Below, in pieces: positions 8,346-22,459 of a stretch of DNA of 64,000 bases (the stretch's first letter is position 1; each line of letters starts with the position of its first letter). Both the position numbers and the translations under genes were made by a program. The stretch comes from Mycolicibacterium fluoranthenivorans. Its GTDB lineage: Bacteria > Actinomycetota > Actinomycetes > Mycobacteriales > Mycobacteriaceae. The notes below the pieces were generated by a model that was given only the letters and a program-made list of their open reading frames with translations, did no database searches and had not been told where the DNA came from. The stretch is from contig NZ_JAANOW010000001.1 in NCBI RefSeq assembly GCF_011758805.1, forward strand, positions 620,001 through 684,000, read 5' to 3'.

Positions 8346-9887
8346 CTAGTTCTTGGACCGCTCTCGGTATAACACCACCGCGCGGAACGTGCGGATGATG
8401 ATTTTGATGTCGAGCCACAGCGACCAGTTCTCGATGTAGAAGTTGTCGTACCGGGCCCGGTCAAAGATCGAAGTATCGCCTTTGAGGCCACTGACTTGGG
8501 CGAAGCCGGTGAGACCCACCTGAACCCGATGCCGATAGGCGTACCGGTCCACCTCGGTGGAGAACTGCTCGACGAAATGTGGCCGTTCCGGTCGTGGACC
8601 GACAATGGTCATATCCCCGCGGAAGATGTTCCAGAGCTGGGGTAGCTCGTCGATCGACGTGCAGCGCAGGAACCGTCCGACTGGGCCAACGCGGTTGTCT
8701 GAGGCCACATTCCAACGGGTTTGTGACTCTGCTTCATTTGCCGGGCGCATCGAACGGAACTTCAGCAATTCGAACTGCTTTCCGTCTCGGCCGACGCGCA
8801 CCTGGCGGAAGATGACGCCGGGTCCGCCCTCGATCCGAACCGCGATGGCCGCCGTGGCCAGTACGGGCATCAGCACGATCAGCGCAATTGTCGAGACCAC
8901 GATGTCGAACACTCGCTTGATCACGCGCGTCGGTCCCTGCAGGTTGGGGTTGCGGATCCGCATGATGGGAATGGAGCCGATCTGGTCGGCCATCCCGGTC
9001 TGGGTGTGGAAGTGATGCATCCGCGGAACGATCAGCAACTCTGCTGACAGACATTCCGTGGTTCTCACGGCTGTCATCAGCGCACGTTCGTCGAATGAGC
9101 CGTCGGCGATCAGGAGCGTGTCCGCACCCGATGTCACAACGGCCATGTCCAGGTCGGCCAGCCGACCGAGGCGCTTGAGGTATTTCTCGGCCGGGCAGAT
9201 GTCGCAGTCATCGACGAAGCCCTCGACTTTGAGCCCGTACTCAGGGTGTTCGGCGAGAGTTCTGGCGAGTTCGGATGCCGCCGCACCGCCGCCGATGAGG
9301 ACGGTGTGGTGTCTGGTCAGCCCACGCCGGCGGCTCGCAGCGATGAGTCGTGTGGTGATCAGCCGCCCGAGCACGACGAGCGCGATTGCCTGCGCGGCCG
9401 TCTCGAGGAAGGTCAGCACCGAGATCTTCTGATGCATATAGAGGATCGCCGTGGAAACCACGGCGGCCGCGGCCAGTAACCGCGTGAGGATCGTGGGAAG
9501 TTCGTCCAGGACACTCAAGTGTAGTGGCGCGGTGTATTTGGTACCGCCAGTGAGAAGCAGGATTCCCAGAACAGCGAAGGCAATCATCGAATAGATCTGG
9601 GGTGGTCGCCACACTAAGGGCACCAGCATCATCACGAAATCGATCGCCGGAACCACCATGTATCCGCGGATACGGCTGACGAGTGGCCTACTCGGCGCAG
9701 TCTTGTCGATCTGACGCGGTTCGATGGCGGTAGTCGGGAAGAGGTTCGTTCTCGGTGCGCTGGTGCGTTCCCAACGCGTACGCGGTGAATCGATTGCGCC
9801 CGAAGCTAGTTTCTTAACCGTGACGGCGACCCTTGCGGTTTTTCCAGCGGCAGGGACATGCGAAATCGCGTCAGCTACGTCCGTCAC
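8346..9887 (-). CDS. Polyprenyl-phosphate sugar-1-phosphate transferase (priming glycosyltransferase)
   Basis: A 513-residue initiating enzyme of the WbaP/CpsE type. Four or five N-terminal hydrophobic helices (about 75-185) are followed by a CoA-binding-like domain (HTVLIGGGAAASELARTL). The C-terminal catalytic region from about residue 325 starts with a membrane helix and contains FRQVRVGRDGKQFELLKFRSM, the TSIDELPQLWNIFRGDM motif and VGPRPERP. It transfers a sugar-1-phosphate from a nucleotide sugar to decaprenyl phosphate and so starts the repeat unit. It is the first gene of the operon. The GTG start at 9887 is used because no better start is visible; up to 70 N-terminal residues are doubtful. 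Confidence 0.92.
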   Translation of the reverse strand: MTDVADAISHVPAAGKTARVAVTVKKLASGAIDSPRTRWERTSAPRTNLFPTTAIEPRQIDKTAPSRPLVSRIRGYMVVPAIDFVMMLVPLVWRPPQIYSMIAFAVLGILLLTGGTKYTAPLHLSVLDELPTILTRLLAAAAVVSTAILYMHQKISVLTFLETAAQAIALVVLGRLITTRLIAASRRRGLTRHHTVLIGGGAAASELARTLAEHPEYGLKVEGFVDDCDICPAEKYLKRLGRLADLDMAVVTSGADTLLIADGSFDERALMTAVRTTECLSAELLIVPRMHHFHTQTGMADQIGSIPIMRIRNPNLQGPTRVIKRVFDIVVSTIALIVLMPVLATAAIAVRIEGGPGVIFRQVRVGRDGKQFELLKFRSMRPANEAESQTRWNVASDNRVGPVGRFLRCTSIDELPQLWNIFRGDMTIVGPRPERPHFVEQFSTEVDRYAYRHRVQVGLTGFAQVSGLKGDTSIFDRARYDNFYIENWSLWLDIKIIIRTFRAVVLYRERSKN

Positions 9888-10891
9888 TTGCCCGTCCGTT
9901 CGAAGTCAGCAAACAATTTGTCCTCCGAGTGATGTTGCGTATGTCGACGCTAAGGCCGATATCTCGCTGACGACACCGTCAATTGGAGCAATGTTTCGTG
10001 AGTGGTTGCTCGATAGTGAACGTCCTTGTCCGCTATCGCTGGAGAAGTGATGAAGAGCTGGGCGCAAGATTTGCTGGATTGCTGGAAGGTTGCGATGTGC
10101 AATGTGGGGCTGCGTTCTGCATCCGTCATGGCGCTCCTCCCATCTTTTGTGCAGTTCAGAAGGATAGTAGTGGGCCCACATCAGGTTTGCACAGTGAATT
10201 ATTAACGTTCCTGAAGGTAAATCTCAATCTGTATCGCGGGACCCGGTGGGCGGCGGTAAAGATGCAGGTAGGGGGCATTTGGTCGCTAGCTGCCGGGGGG
10301 TCTTATTGTGATGTGAGCACCGCGGGGCGTTGGGGCTAAATTCGACCGATTCGATCTTGTCCATGTTTGCTGGAAATGACGATATGCCGGCCGAGTGGCG
10401 CTCGGTTGGATGCTCCTGGAAGTCCGCACTGTAATTCGCCAGAATGCCTACATTGCGACATATTTCTTATGCACTTCTGCACGCTTTGCCTTCATCGGGC
10501 AAAGCGACCGGTGGGGGTGGGTGTCCAGGTACGCGGTTGCGTTGTTGGTTGTGCCGCAGCTTTCTTGCCTGATCGGATCCGAATTGTTGATGCGGTGAAC
10601 GCGCCACTGTGCTGACCGTGGGCAATGTGGACGCGACGGAGCCTGGCGTAACTGTGGATCTAGCCTGTGGGGTAGCTGAACGGGCTGTTCAGTTGCCGCA
10701 TGTAATTGGGCGCGTGTCCGTCGGCTTAGTCCCCGACCGCGTCCAGGGACTGGCAGCTACGCACGGCATGTAGCGGGTACGTCGCGTCAATCGGCGTGAC
10801 CTGCCTGTGAGCCGACAATCGTAAACGAGATGTAAATTCTCGGGGCCGCAGAGCGGCGCTTGGCAGAGGCTTCTCGCCGCGACGCGTCGGC
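9888..10891. other. Gene-free kilobase upstream of the polysaccharide operon
   Basis: No convincing gene was found on either strand across about 1 kb. Open frames at 9906-10181 (minus), 10395-10598 (plus) and 10367-10615 (plus) lack ribosome sites, domain-like text or mycobacterial codon bias. The DNA is AT-richer than the genes to its right. It must contain the promoter for the minus-strand polysaccharide operon starting at 9887, and may contain an untranslated leader or remnants of lost genes. I could not recognise a known riboswitch or a strong intrinsic terminator here. Confidence 0.6.
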
Positions 10892-11524
10892 TCAGATGCC
10901 CAATAGCCCGGCCGCGAGCAGCACTGCACCCACCACCGCCAGCAGGCCTGCGACTTCGTTACGTCGACGCGCGTGGATCCAATCGTTCAGCCCCGCCATC
11001 GCGGCGCTGGTCTTGGCCGGGGCCATCATGTAGGCGATCAACGGAATCTCGACCAACGCAAATGCCACCACGTTGAACGCGATGAGTGCACCGAGTTGAG
11101 TGGACGCGCCTGCGCCAGACGCCATGATGACGGCAAGAGCGGCTAGGTAGTCCACAGACGGAAGCGCAATCCCGAGCCCGACAGCTCCGGCCACCCAAAG
11201 GGATTCTCCCTCCAGCGCCCGCGTCAGCCACTCCGGAGGTGTACGAGCCGTCCCCGGCGTCACAGCGACCGCGAGCGCTGCTAACACTGCAAGTGCTCCA
11301 ATGGCGATCTGCACGCGGGGCAGAGTGAAATGTGCCTCAGGAAGTCGTCTTCCTATGACGAACAGCACCGTCACGCCGACGGCCAGACCCATCGCGAAGC
11401 CCGCGGCCAGGAATGTCGCCAGTTGCAGGTGCGGGCGCGGCCTGCTCAGCATGACCGCCGCCATGCCGATGCGGAATGGTTCCAGGCTGACCGCGACGGC
11501 CATCACCAGGAGGGTGAGCCACAT
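10892..11524 (-). CDS. GAP-family (Sap, sulfolipid-1-addressing/GPL-addressing type) membrane protein
   Basis: A 210-residue protein with six hydrophobic helices, opening MWLTLLVMAVAVSLEPFRIG, which is characteristic of the GAP/Sap family. In mycobacteria members of this family help move glycopeptidolipids or sulfolipids to the cell surface. The residues EPFRIG in the first helix and the LPSVDYLAALAVI segment in the middle fit the family. It follows the tyrosine phosphatase on the same strand by 7 bp, so the two are probably cotranscribed. Its place between polysaccharide and rhamnose genes suggests a transport accessory for a surface glycan or glycolipid, which is inference. Confidence 0.82.
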   Translation of the reverse strand: MWLTLLVMAVAVSLEPFRIGMAAVMLSRPRPHLQLATFLAAGFAMGLAVGVTVLFVIGRRLPEAHFTLPRVQIAIGALAVLAALAVAVTPGTARTPPEWLTRALEGESLWVAGAVGLGIALPSVDYLAALAVIMASGAGASTQLGALIAFNVVAFALVEIPLIAYMMAPAKTSAAMAGLNDWIHARRRNEVAGLLAVVGAVLLAAGLLGI

Positions 11525-11531
11525 GTGTCGG

Positions 11532-12068
11532 TTAGTCGCTCGGGAGGGCGGCCGAGCGACGGCACAATTCGAGGATCGGAGGGAGCAACTCGGCGATATT
11601 GGCCCCGATGGCGGTGAAGTACTCCGCGTCCTGGCCGATCGGGTCGGGAATGCTGGCCACCGGGCGGCCGGAGAGGCGCGGGCGCAACGTCGCGAGGTCG
11701 GCAATGCTGAGTGGGTCGTACTCAGCAGCCAGCAACGCGGCCTCACCCAAGGTGAAGGTCTTGCACAGTTGTCGCGGAGCGAGTTCTAGTACGCCGTTGC
11801 GGTGTGTGGTCGTCATCGTGAGCACCAGGTCCGCGTTGTTGGCGATGAGAGGTGTCAGATGTCGTGCCACAAAACCGGATGCGTCCCCGCCCAGGTGTTC
11901 GAGGACGCGGGCGGCTTGGGCGTGCATCGGATGCCCTATGACGGCGCGGGTGCCGGCACTGGTCGCCGTGAAGCCAGGAATCTGTAGCTCGGCGTTAAGC
12001 GCAGTCGACAGTCGCTCCGCCGTAGGGGATCGACATATGTTTCCAGTGCAAACGAATAGGACGTGCAG
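11532..12068 (-). CDS. Low-molecular-weight protein-tyrosine phosphatase (Wzb-like)
   Basis: The product starts [19 protein letters not shown], giving the C-x5-R phosphate loop (nucleophile Cys 7, Arg 13 from the chosen start), and has a DP acid motif late in the chain (SIPDPIG). Such phosphatases dephosphorylate bacterial tyrosine kinases of the Wzc type, and a BY-kinase is encoded about 6 kb away. No ATG, GTG or TTG lies at the conserved N-terminus. The best start is a CTG at 12068 with AGGAG 6 nt upstream. A GTG at 12158 would add 30 unconserved residues. It is divergent from rmlA. Confidence 0.85.
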   Translation of the reverse strand: MHVLFVCTGNICRSPTAERLSTALNAELQIPGFTATSAGTRAVIGHPMHAQAARVLEHLGGDASGFVARHLTPLIANNADLVLTMTTTHRNGVLELAPRQLCKTFTLGEAALLAAEYDPLSIADLATLRPRLSGRPVASIPDPIGQDAEYFTAIGANIAELLPPILELCRRSAALPSD

Positions 12069-12167
12069 ACCAAGCTCCTGGTTCCCGTTGCTGCAGATGG
12101 ACGTGCAGATCCCCGCTGTGACCGCAACGTTAGTCCACAGCCGGGAGCCGTATGCCACGATGGCCGC

Positions 12168-15468
<3,301 letters not shown>

Positions 15469-15614
15469 CCAGAGATAGCGGGCCTTGGATGGTGGCATTC
15501 CGGCTAATTTGCTTAGGCGTAGAAACATCCCTTCACCTGCGCTCTTTCGTGTTGACAGGGGGCGCAGGGTCTGGGATTCTTTTCTCAAGTTCCTTGACGG
15601 AAGGCCATGAGAAA

Positions 15615-16016
15615 ATGTCCGCTATCGCGACACGTTTTTCCAACGCAACGACCAAATTTCAGGTGGGAGTCGCAACCTGCGCCGTCGCGGCAGCTGCCAC
15701 CCTTACTCCGGCGATTGCCGCCCAGGCCGATATCGCCACACCGGCCCCTCTGGCCCCGGTGACCCAGGTTATCGACAACATTGCTCAAGACAACTGGTTG
15801 CAGAATCAGCTGTGGTGGATCGGTACCGCGAATCCGAATCCGCCGGCCCAGACCACCGTGCTGGTGTTCACGCCCTTGTCCTTGATCCCGGGCTTCCTCA
15901 AGCCGATCTACAAATCGATCACGGGCGGACTGAATTTCCAGGTGTGTCTCTTGGGGGCCAGCGCGAAGATCGGGCCGTACGGCACGTTGACCGTCTCGTT
16001 CGGTAGAGGCTGCTAG
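15615..16016 (+). CDS. Small secreted protein of unknown function
   Basis: A 133-residue protein with an alanine-rich signal peptide (about residues 15-38, ending AIAAQADIA) and a mature domain of under 100 residues. Visible features are QNQLWWIGTANPNPPAQT, two cysteines (VCLLGA and the C-terminal GRGC) that could pair, and an alternating beta-strand pattern near the end (YGTLTVSFG). It resembles short exported mycobacterial proteins but I do not recognise the family. It lies between rmlCD and the DUF4012 gene on the same strand, 146 bp after rmlCD. Confidence 0.65.
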   Translation: MSAIATRFSNATTKFQVGVATCAVAAAATLTPAIAAQADIATPAPLAPVTQVIDNIAQDNWLQNQLWWIGTANPNPPAQTTVLVFTPLSLIPGFLKPIYKSITGGLNFQVCLLGASAKIGPYGTLTVSFGRGC

Positions 16017-16094
16017 TCCGCAGACGCCGCACTGGTCAGTAGGGACACATCAGCCGTCCCGTTGATGCTGCAGTCAGATAGGCCGCAGCCCTGA

Positions 16095-17942
16095 ATGGGA
16101 AGGCGATGTCCGCTGAGCGACTCTTCGAACGATGAAGATCGAGTGGAGACTGACGGCGCGCCACGGTTCGAACGCTTTCGTGATGTGCTGAGTCGCCGCC
16201 AGACCAAGGTGGTGGGTGCGGCGCTCCTGGTGATCGTCGTCGCCTTGCTCGGCTGGCTCGGATTCGAGGCCTACTCGGCCAAAAGTGAGCTGGAGCAGGC
16301 GCGAGAGAACGCACAGCAGGCCAAAGAAGCCCTGTCGGACGGGCGAGTCGAAGAGGGCCAGCGATTGGCGGACTCGGCAGCGACTCACGCGCAAGCAGCG
16401 AACGATGCGACGCACTCGCTGCCGTGGAGTATTGCCGCTGCTGTTCCGTGGTTGGGCAGTCCATTCGAGACCGGCCGACAGATCTCGGGTGTCGTGCTCG
16501 GCCTCGCCAGTGAGGTGCTCAAGCCGTCTGCGCAAGTCGGCGTGGCGATTTCGCCCGACAAACTGTTCGAAGGTTCACGTCTGAACGTGCGCCTTCTCCA
16601 GGAGAACGAGCCTGCACTCAGCAAGATCTCCGCGGATGCCCGCCGTTTGGAAGCTGAGGCGAGTGCGATCCCAGAACCGGCCTATCTGTCGGTACTCGGG
16701 AGGGCGCGAACGGAAGTTCAAGCCCAAACGGCAAAGATCACCTCCCTTCTGGAAAACACCGCTCTTGCAGCCCGGTTGGCCCCATCGATGATGGGCGCCG
16801 ATGGTCCGCGAACCTACTTCATGGGCTTTCAGACCAACGCCGAGGCGCGTGGTACCGGGGGAATTCTCGGTGGGTTCGGCATTCTTCATTTCGAGAACGG
16901 CAAGCCCACCGTCGAAGCACTGGGACCCAACACCGAACTCAAGGGACCGTTCACCCCGCTCGACCTCGGACCGGAGTACGCCGAACAGTACGGTTTCGCC
17001 AACGCCAGCACAGATTTCCGCAACAGCAATCTCAGTTCGCATTTTCCGTATGCCGCCCAGATCTGGAAATCCATGTGGGCGCAACAGTCGGGAATCAACG
17101 CTGATGGTGCCATCGCCATTGACCCTGTTGCGTTGAGCTACATCCTTGGCGCGGTGGGGCCGGTGACACTTGCCGACGGTGAGAAGGTCACCAAAGACAA
17201 CGTAGTTGAGCTGACTGAGTCGATTGCGTACCAACGCTTTCCCACCGATCAGACGGCGCGTAAGCAGTATCTCCAGGATATTGCGAACGCAGTGGTGAAG
17301 AAGATGACGGGAACCGTGGAATCACCCCGGCAGCTGCTCGAAGCCTTGGGCAAAGCTGTCGGTGAGGGCCGCATCGCCGCCTGGAGCGCGTCGCCAGACG
17401 AGCAGAAACTGCTCGAAGAGACACCTCTGGGCCATGCCGTCCCCGCAGACTCAGCGCCCTACGCCGCGGTCGTCATCAACAATCTCGGCGGCAACAAGAT
17501 GGACTACTACTTGCGGCGCGAGATCGAATACGCCGGGGACGGCTGCTCAGCGGATCATAGGAACACCACTGTCACGGTGAAGTTGAAAAGTGTTGCCCCT
17601 GACGCGCCATTGCCCGATTACGTAGCCGGCGCCAATGGCGTGATACCGAACATTCCGTTCACCATGCCTAGCGGGTCGATGTTGACGTCGGTGCGCCTCG
17701 TCGCGACCAAGGATGCAAAGATCTTGAGCGCGTTCTCGAATGGCGAACGCATACCGGTCTTCACGGGGACGGAACGTGGGCATCCGACTTTTGAGATCCA
17801 GGTCGCCATCCCTCCGAGACAGGCTGGTGAACTGGTATTCCGTCTGTCGGAGCCCACGGTGCCGGGCGAACCGCGGGTGCCGATCCAGCCCCTGATCGAT
17901 AGCGTCGTTCCGAGCGTCCAGGTTCCGGAGTGCTCGAGATGA
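16095..17942 (+). CDS. DUF4012 domain-containing membrane protein
   Basis: A 615-residue protein with a cytoplasmic N-terminus (1-36), one transmembrane helix (about 37-58, VVGAALLVIVVALLGWLGF), an alpha-helical segment with heptad-like charge pattern (60-100) and a large extracytoplasmic domain. The text YFMGFQTNAEARGTGGILGGFGIL and DGAIAIDPVALSYILGAVGPV is characteristic of DUF4012 proteins. These are often found beside polysaccharide genes in Actinobacteria and are thought to be related to LytR-CpsA-Psr glycan-attaching enzymes; that link is from general knowledge, not proven here. Its site next to a Wzc-like kinase supports a role in polymer assembly or anchoring. Confidence 0.82.
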   Translation: MGRRCPLSDSSNDEDRVETDGAPRFERFRDVLSRRQTKVVGAALLVIVVALLGWLGFEAYSAKSELEQARENAQQAKEALSDGRVEEGQRLADSAATHAQAANDATHSLPWSIAAAVPWLGSPFETGRQISGVVLGLASEVLKPSAQVGVAISPDKLFEGSRLNVRLLQENEPALSKISADARRLEAEASAIPEPAYLSVLGRARTEVQAQTAKITSLLENTALAARLAPSMMGADGPRTYFMGFQTNAEARGTGGILGGFGILHFENGKPTVEALGPNTELKGPFTPLDLGPEYAEQYGFANASTDFRNSNLSSHFPYAAQIWKSMWAQQSGINADGAIAIDPVALSYILGAVGPVTLADGEKVTKDNVVELTESIAYQRFPTDQTARKQYLQDIANAVVKKMTGTVESPRQLLEALGKAVGEGRIAAWSASPDEQKLLEETPLGHAVPADSAPYAAVVINNLGGNKMDYYLRREIEYAGDGCSADHRNTTVTVKLKSVAPDAPLPDYVAGANGVIPNIPFTMPSGSMLTSVRLVATKDAKILSAFSNGERIPVFTGTERGHPTFEIQVAIPPRQAGELVFRLSEPTVPGEPRVPIQPLIDSVVPSVQVPECSR

Positions 17943-18057
17943 GTTGGCGTCTAATGCATAGGGAGTTGTTAGCTAGTGACACCGCTGTCAAAGGAATCGC
18001 CGCAATATAGAGTTTGGCCGGCGGTCACCGGTCGGATCGTGGGGCGCAAATATAGGG

Positions 18058-19446
18058 ATGAGTGACACCGAAGGGGTGGCTTTGAAGCTGCAAGACTTCT
18101 TGAGGCTGATGCGGACCAGGTGGATTACAGTCTGTGCGTCGGTATTGGTTGCTGTTGTCGTTGCCATCGCGGTGACACTGATGACCACTCCGCAGTATCA
18201 GGCATCAACTCGTCTCTTTGTCTCGGCGTCGGCCGGTAACAGCGCGTCTGACGTCTATCAAGGCAATCGTTTTTCGCAAGAGCGTGTTGTCTCTTACGCG
18301 CAGTTACTCATGGGTGAGACGCTCGCGCAGCGCACTGTCGACAAACTTGGCCTGGACATGACAGCGGCGTCGCTGCAACAAAAGGTCTCCGCCACCGCGA
18401 AGACGGATACGGTGCTGATCGACGTACATGTCCTCGACCCATCGCCGGTGCGCGCGCGGGATATAGCCAATGCACTTTCTGACGAATTCGTGACCATGGT
18501 GCGTGAGCTGGAGACCCCAGAGGGTGCGGTAACACCCGATGCACGTGTTGTTGTCGAGCAGCGCGCAACTGTACCGAGTTCGCCGGTAACTCCGAAGAAG
18601 GTCCGCAATCTGCTGCTTGGTGTCGTTGCGGGCTTTGTGCTCGGAATAGGCCTAGCGATAGTCCGCGACCTCCTGGACAACACCGTCAAGAGCCGAGAGG
18701 TTCTTGAGGAGATCACCGATGTCGGCGTGGTGGGCGGCATCCAACTCGACAAGGAGCGCCGAAAGAACCCGGCCATCCTTTTCGGCAAGGACAACAGTGC
18801 GATCGCGGAATCGTTCCGTAAGCTCCGCACGAATCTGAGCTTTCTCACGGTCGACAACCCGCCGCGTGTCATCGTCGTCACCAGCTCGATTCCCAACGAG
18901 GGGAAGTCCACCACCGCAATCAACATCGCATTGGCATTGGCGGAGAGCGGCAACAACGTCGCGCTGGTTGACGGCGACATGCGCCGGCCCACGGTTCACA
19001 AGTATCTCGACCTTGTGGGACCCGTGGGATTCAGCACCGTGCTCAGCGGTGCGGTACCGCTGACAGAAGCGCTGCAGAAGACACAGTTCGACGGTCTCAC
19101 GGTCCTGGCCGCGGGTACGACACCGCCCAATCCGAGCGAACTGCTGGCGTCCCAGGCCGCGACGAAGGTGCTTGCCGAATTGCGGGCACATTTCGATTAC
19201 GTCATCGTCGACTCGTCACCGCTGCTGGCCGTCACAGACTCGGCCATACTCGCCGCCAATGCCGACGGTGCCTTGATCATGGTCAGGTATGGCCAGACGA
19301 AGCGCGAACAGCTCGCCCAGGCGGTCGAAACTCTGCACGGCGTCGGTGCCACGCTCTTGGGCGCGGTGTTCACCATGATCCCGTCGAAGGGGAGCGGCGC
19401 GTACGCGTACTCGTACAGCTACTACGGCGAGTCCAAGGAAAAGTAG
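18058..19446 (+). CDS. Wzz/Wzc-type polysaccharide co-polymerase with BY-kinase domain
   Basis: A 462-residue fused chain-length regulator and tyrosine autokinase. The Wzz domain has transmembrane helices near 23-42 and 182-202. The kinase domain carries Walker A SSIPNEGKST (276-285, Lys 283), Walker A' ALVDGDM (302-308) and Walker B VIVDSSP (382-388). The tail has tyrosines at 449, 451, 453, 455 and 456, the usual autophosphorylation cluster. It would sense or set polymer length and be reversed by the phosphatase at 11532-12068. BY-kinases are missing from M. tuberculosis, so this is an accessory trait. A GTG start six codons in is possible. Confidence 0.92.
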   Translation: MSDTEGVALKLQDFLRLMRTRWITVCASVLVAVVVAIAVTLMTTPQYQASTRLFVSASAGNSASDVYQGNRFSQERVVSYAQLLMGETLAQRTVDKLGLDMTAASLQQKVSATAKTDTVLIDVHVLDPSPVRARDIANALSDEFVTMVRELETPEGAVTPDARVVVEQRATVPSSPVTPKKVRNLLLGVVAGFVLGIGLAIVRDLLDNTVKSREVLEEITDVGVVGGIQLDKERRKNPAILFGKDNSAIAESFRKLRTNLSFLTVDNPPRVIVVTSSIPNEGKSTTAINIALALAESGNNVALVDGDMRRPTVHKYLDLVGPVGFSTVLSGAVPLTEALQKTQFDGLTVLAAGTTPPNPSELLASQAATKVLAELRAHFDYVIVDSSPLLAVTDSAILAANADGALIMVRYGQTKREQLAQAVETLHGVGATLLGAVFTMIPSKGSGAYAYSYSYYGESKEK

Positions 19447-19465
19447 CGCAGCCTCTTTGGCTCGT

Positions 19466-19483
19466 GAACCGACTCCGCGGTTC
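19466..19483 (+). terminator. Weak hairpin after the kinase gene
   Basis: A 6-bp inverted repeat GAACCG/CGGTTC with a 6-nt loop lies 20 bp after the kinase stop codon. No T-run follows, so it is only a possible terminator. Confidence 0.3.
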
Positions 19484-19503
19484 CATTCACCCTGAGCCGG
19501 ACC

Positions 19504-21177
<1,674 letters not shown>

Positions 21178-21416
21178 CGGTGTCCCTTTCGACGCTGATC
21201 GGACATCTTTCTGGTCGTTCCACCAACCGTACGCCGAGTGCCGACGGTTGTGGGCGTCGATTTCGTCGTGGACTCGGGCGCGCGCAGATTCCCTTTCCCC
21301 GATCGGGGGACACGCAGTTCACCCGGTGTATCCACCGGTCACCCGACATATCCCACGTGTAAACCGGGGCATTCTTATCTCAACGCAGAAAGCCACTCAC
21401 ACAAAGGATTACGAAC

Positions 21417-21647
21417 ATGATCAAGAACCTGAAGGCCGCAGCCCTCGGAATCTGCACCGCCGCCCTGATCGGCGCCGGAGCCCTCGGCCTGGCCGGCACC
21501 GCCGCTGCGGCCACCACCAGCACCGCCCCGACCGGCCCGGGCCACTCCTACAGCCCTGACACGTACGCCCACCCGGCCCCCACCGCCAAGCCCGGCTGGC
21601 ACAACAACCACGGCCCGGCCCGCATCGCCAATCTCGCGAACCAGTGA
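21417..21647 (+). CDS. Small secreted histidine/proline-rich protein
   Basis: A 76-residue product with a clear signal peptide: MIKNLKAAALGICTAALIGA, then a hydrophobic run and a likely AxA cleavage near residue 32. The mature part is only about 44 residues and is rich in Pro, His, Ser, Thr and Asn (GHSYSPDTYAHPAPTAKPGW), so probably unstructured. AAAGGA lies 7 nt before the ATG. A strong hairpin follows the stop. Function is unknown; the histidines could bind metal but that is speculation. Confidence 0.65.
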   Translation: MIKNLKAAALGICTAALIGAGALGLAGTAAAATTSTAPTGPGHSYSPDTYAHPAPTAKPGWHNNHGPARIANLANQ

Positions 21648-21658
21648 CCCAGAGGTAA

Positions 21659-21693
21659 GAATGCCCGTCCCGGGAAAGCCGGGAAGGGCATTC
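21659..21693. terminator. Strong bidirectional terminator hairpin
   Basis: GAATGCCC and GGGCATTC form the outer stem, TCCCGG and CCGGGA the inner stem, separated by a single G/A mismatch, with a GAAAG loop. It sits between the convergent ends of the small secreted protein gene and sdhB. No long T-run follows, as is normal in mycobacteria. Confidence 0.8.
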
Positions 21694-21707
21694 TCACCTC
21701 GAGCTGA

Positions 21708-22457
21708 CTATCGCCGGAACAGCTTGTTCCCCAGCCACACGATCGGGTCGTACTTGCGGTCGGCGACGCGCTCCTTCATGGGGATCAGCGCGTTATCGGT
21801 GATCTTGATGTGCTCTGGGCACACCTCGGTGCAGCACTTGGTGATGTTGCAGAGCCCAAGCCCGTTCTCGTCCTGAGCCATATCGCGGCGGTCCAGGGTG
21901 TCCAGCGGATGCATGGACAGCTCGGCCTGGCGCATCAGGTACCGCGGTCCGGCGAACGCCTCCTTGTTCTCCTCGTGATCGCGAACCACGTGGCAGGTGT
22001 TCTGGCACAGGAAGCACTCGATGCACTTGCGGAACTCCTGGCTGCGGTTCACATCCTCCTGCTGCATGCGGTAATCGCCGGGCTGCAGGTCCTTCGGCGG
22101 CGTGAACGACGGGATCTCGCGGGCCTTGGTGTAGTTGAACGAGACATCGGTGACCAGGTCGCGCATCACCGGGAAGGTACGCAACGGCGTGACCGTCACC
22201 GTCTCGTCCTCACCGAACGTCGACATCCGGGTCATGCACATCAACCGCGGGCGCCCGTTGATCTCGGCCGAACAGGAGCCGCACTTGCCGGCCTTGCAGT
22301 TCCATCGCACGGCCAGGTCACCGGCCTGGGTGGCCTGCAGGCGGTGGATGATGTCGAGTACCACCTCGCCGTCATTGACCTCGACCGTGTAGTCCTTCAG
22401 CTCGCCGCCGTCCTCGTCGCCGCGCCAGACCCGCAGACTCGCGTCATAAGAAGCCAT
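21708..22457 (-). CDS. sdhB: Succinate dehydrogenase iron-sulfur subunit (Sdh1 type)
   Basis: A 249-residue subunit matching M. tuberculosis Rv0247c in length and neighbourhood. Cysteine motifs for the clusters are visible: CKAGKCGSC and a later Cys (2Fe-2S), CIECFLCQNTCHV, and CNITKCCTEVCPEH (4Fe-4S and 3Fe-4S). It passes electrons from the flavoprotein to the membrane anchor and menaquinone. The ATG is 2 bp after the sdhA stop. The next hairpin (21659-21693) ends the operon. Confidence 0.95.
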   Translation of the reverse strand: MASYDASLRVWRGDEDGGELKDYTVEVNDGEVVLDIIHRLQATQAGDLAVRWNCKAGKCGSCSAEINGRPRLMCMTRMSTFGEDETVTVTPLRTFPVMRDLVTDVSFNYTKAREIPSFTPPKDLQPGDYRMQQEDVNRSQEFRKCIECFLCQNTCHVVRDHEENKEAFAGPRYLMRQAELSMHPLDTLDRRDMAQDENGLGLCNITKCCTEVCPEHIKITDNALIPMKERVADRKYDPIVWLGNKLFRR

Positions 22458-22459
22458 GG

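Noticed and set aside
9906..10181. A 91-residue minus-strand frame in the gene-free kilobase
   Set aside because: No ribosome site, no recognisable text, weak codon bias; more likely part of an untranslated or relic region.
10395..10598. A hydrophobic 67-residue plus-strand frame
   Set aside because: Looks like a possible membrane peptide but overlaps another frame, lacks a ribosome site and has no supporting context.
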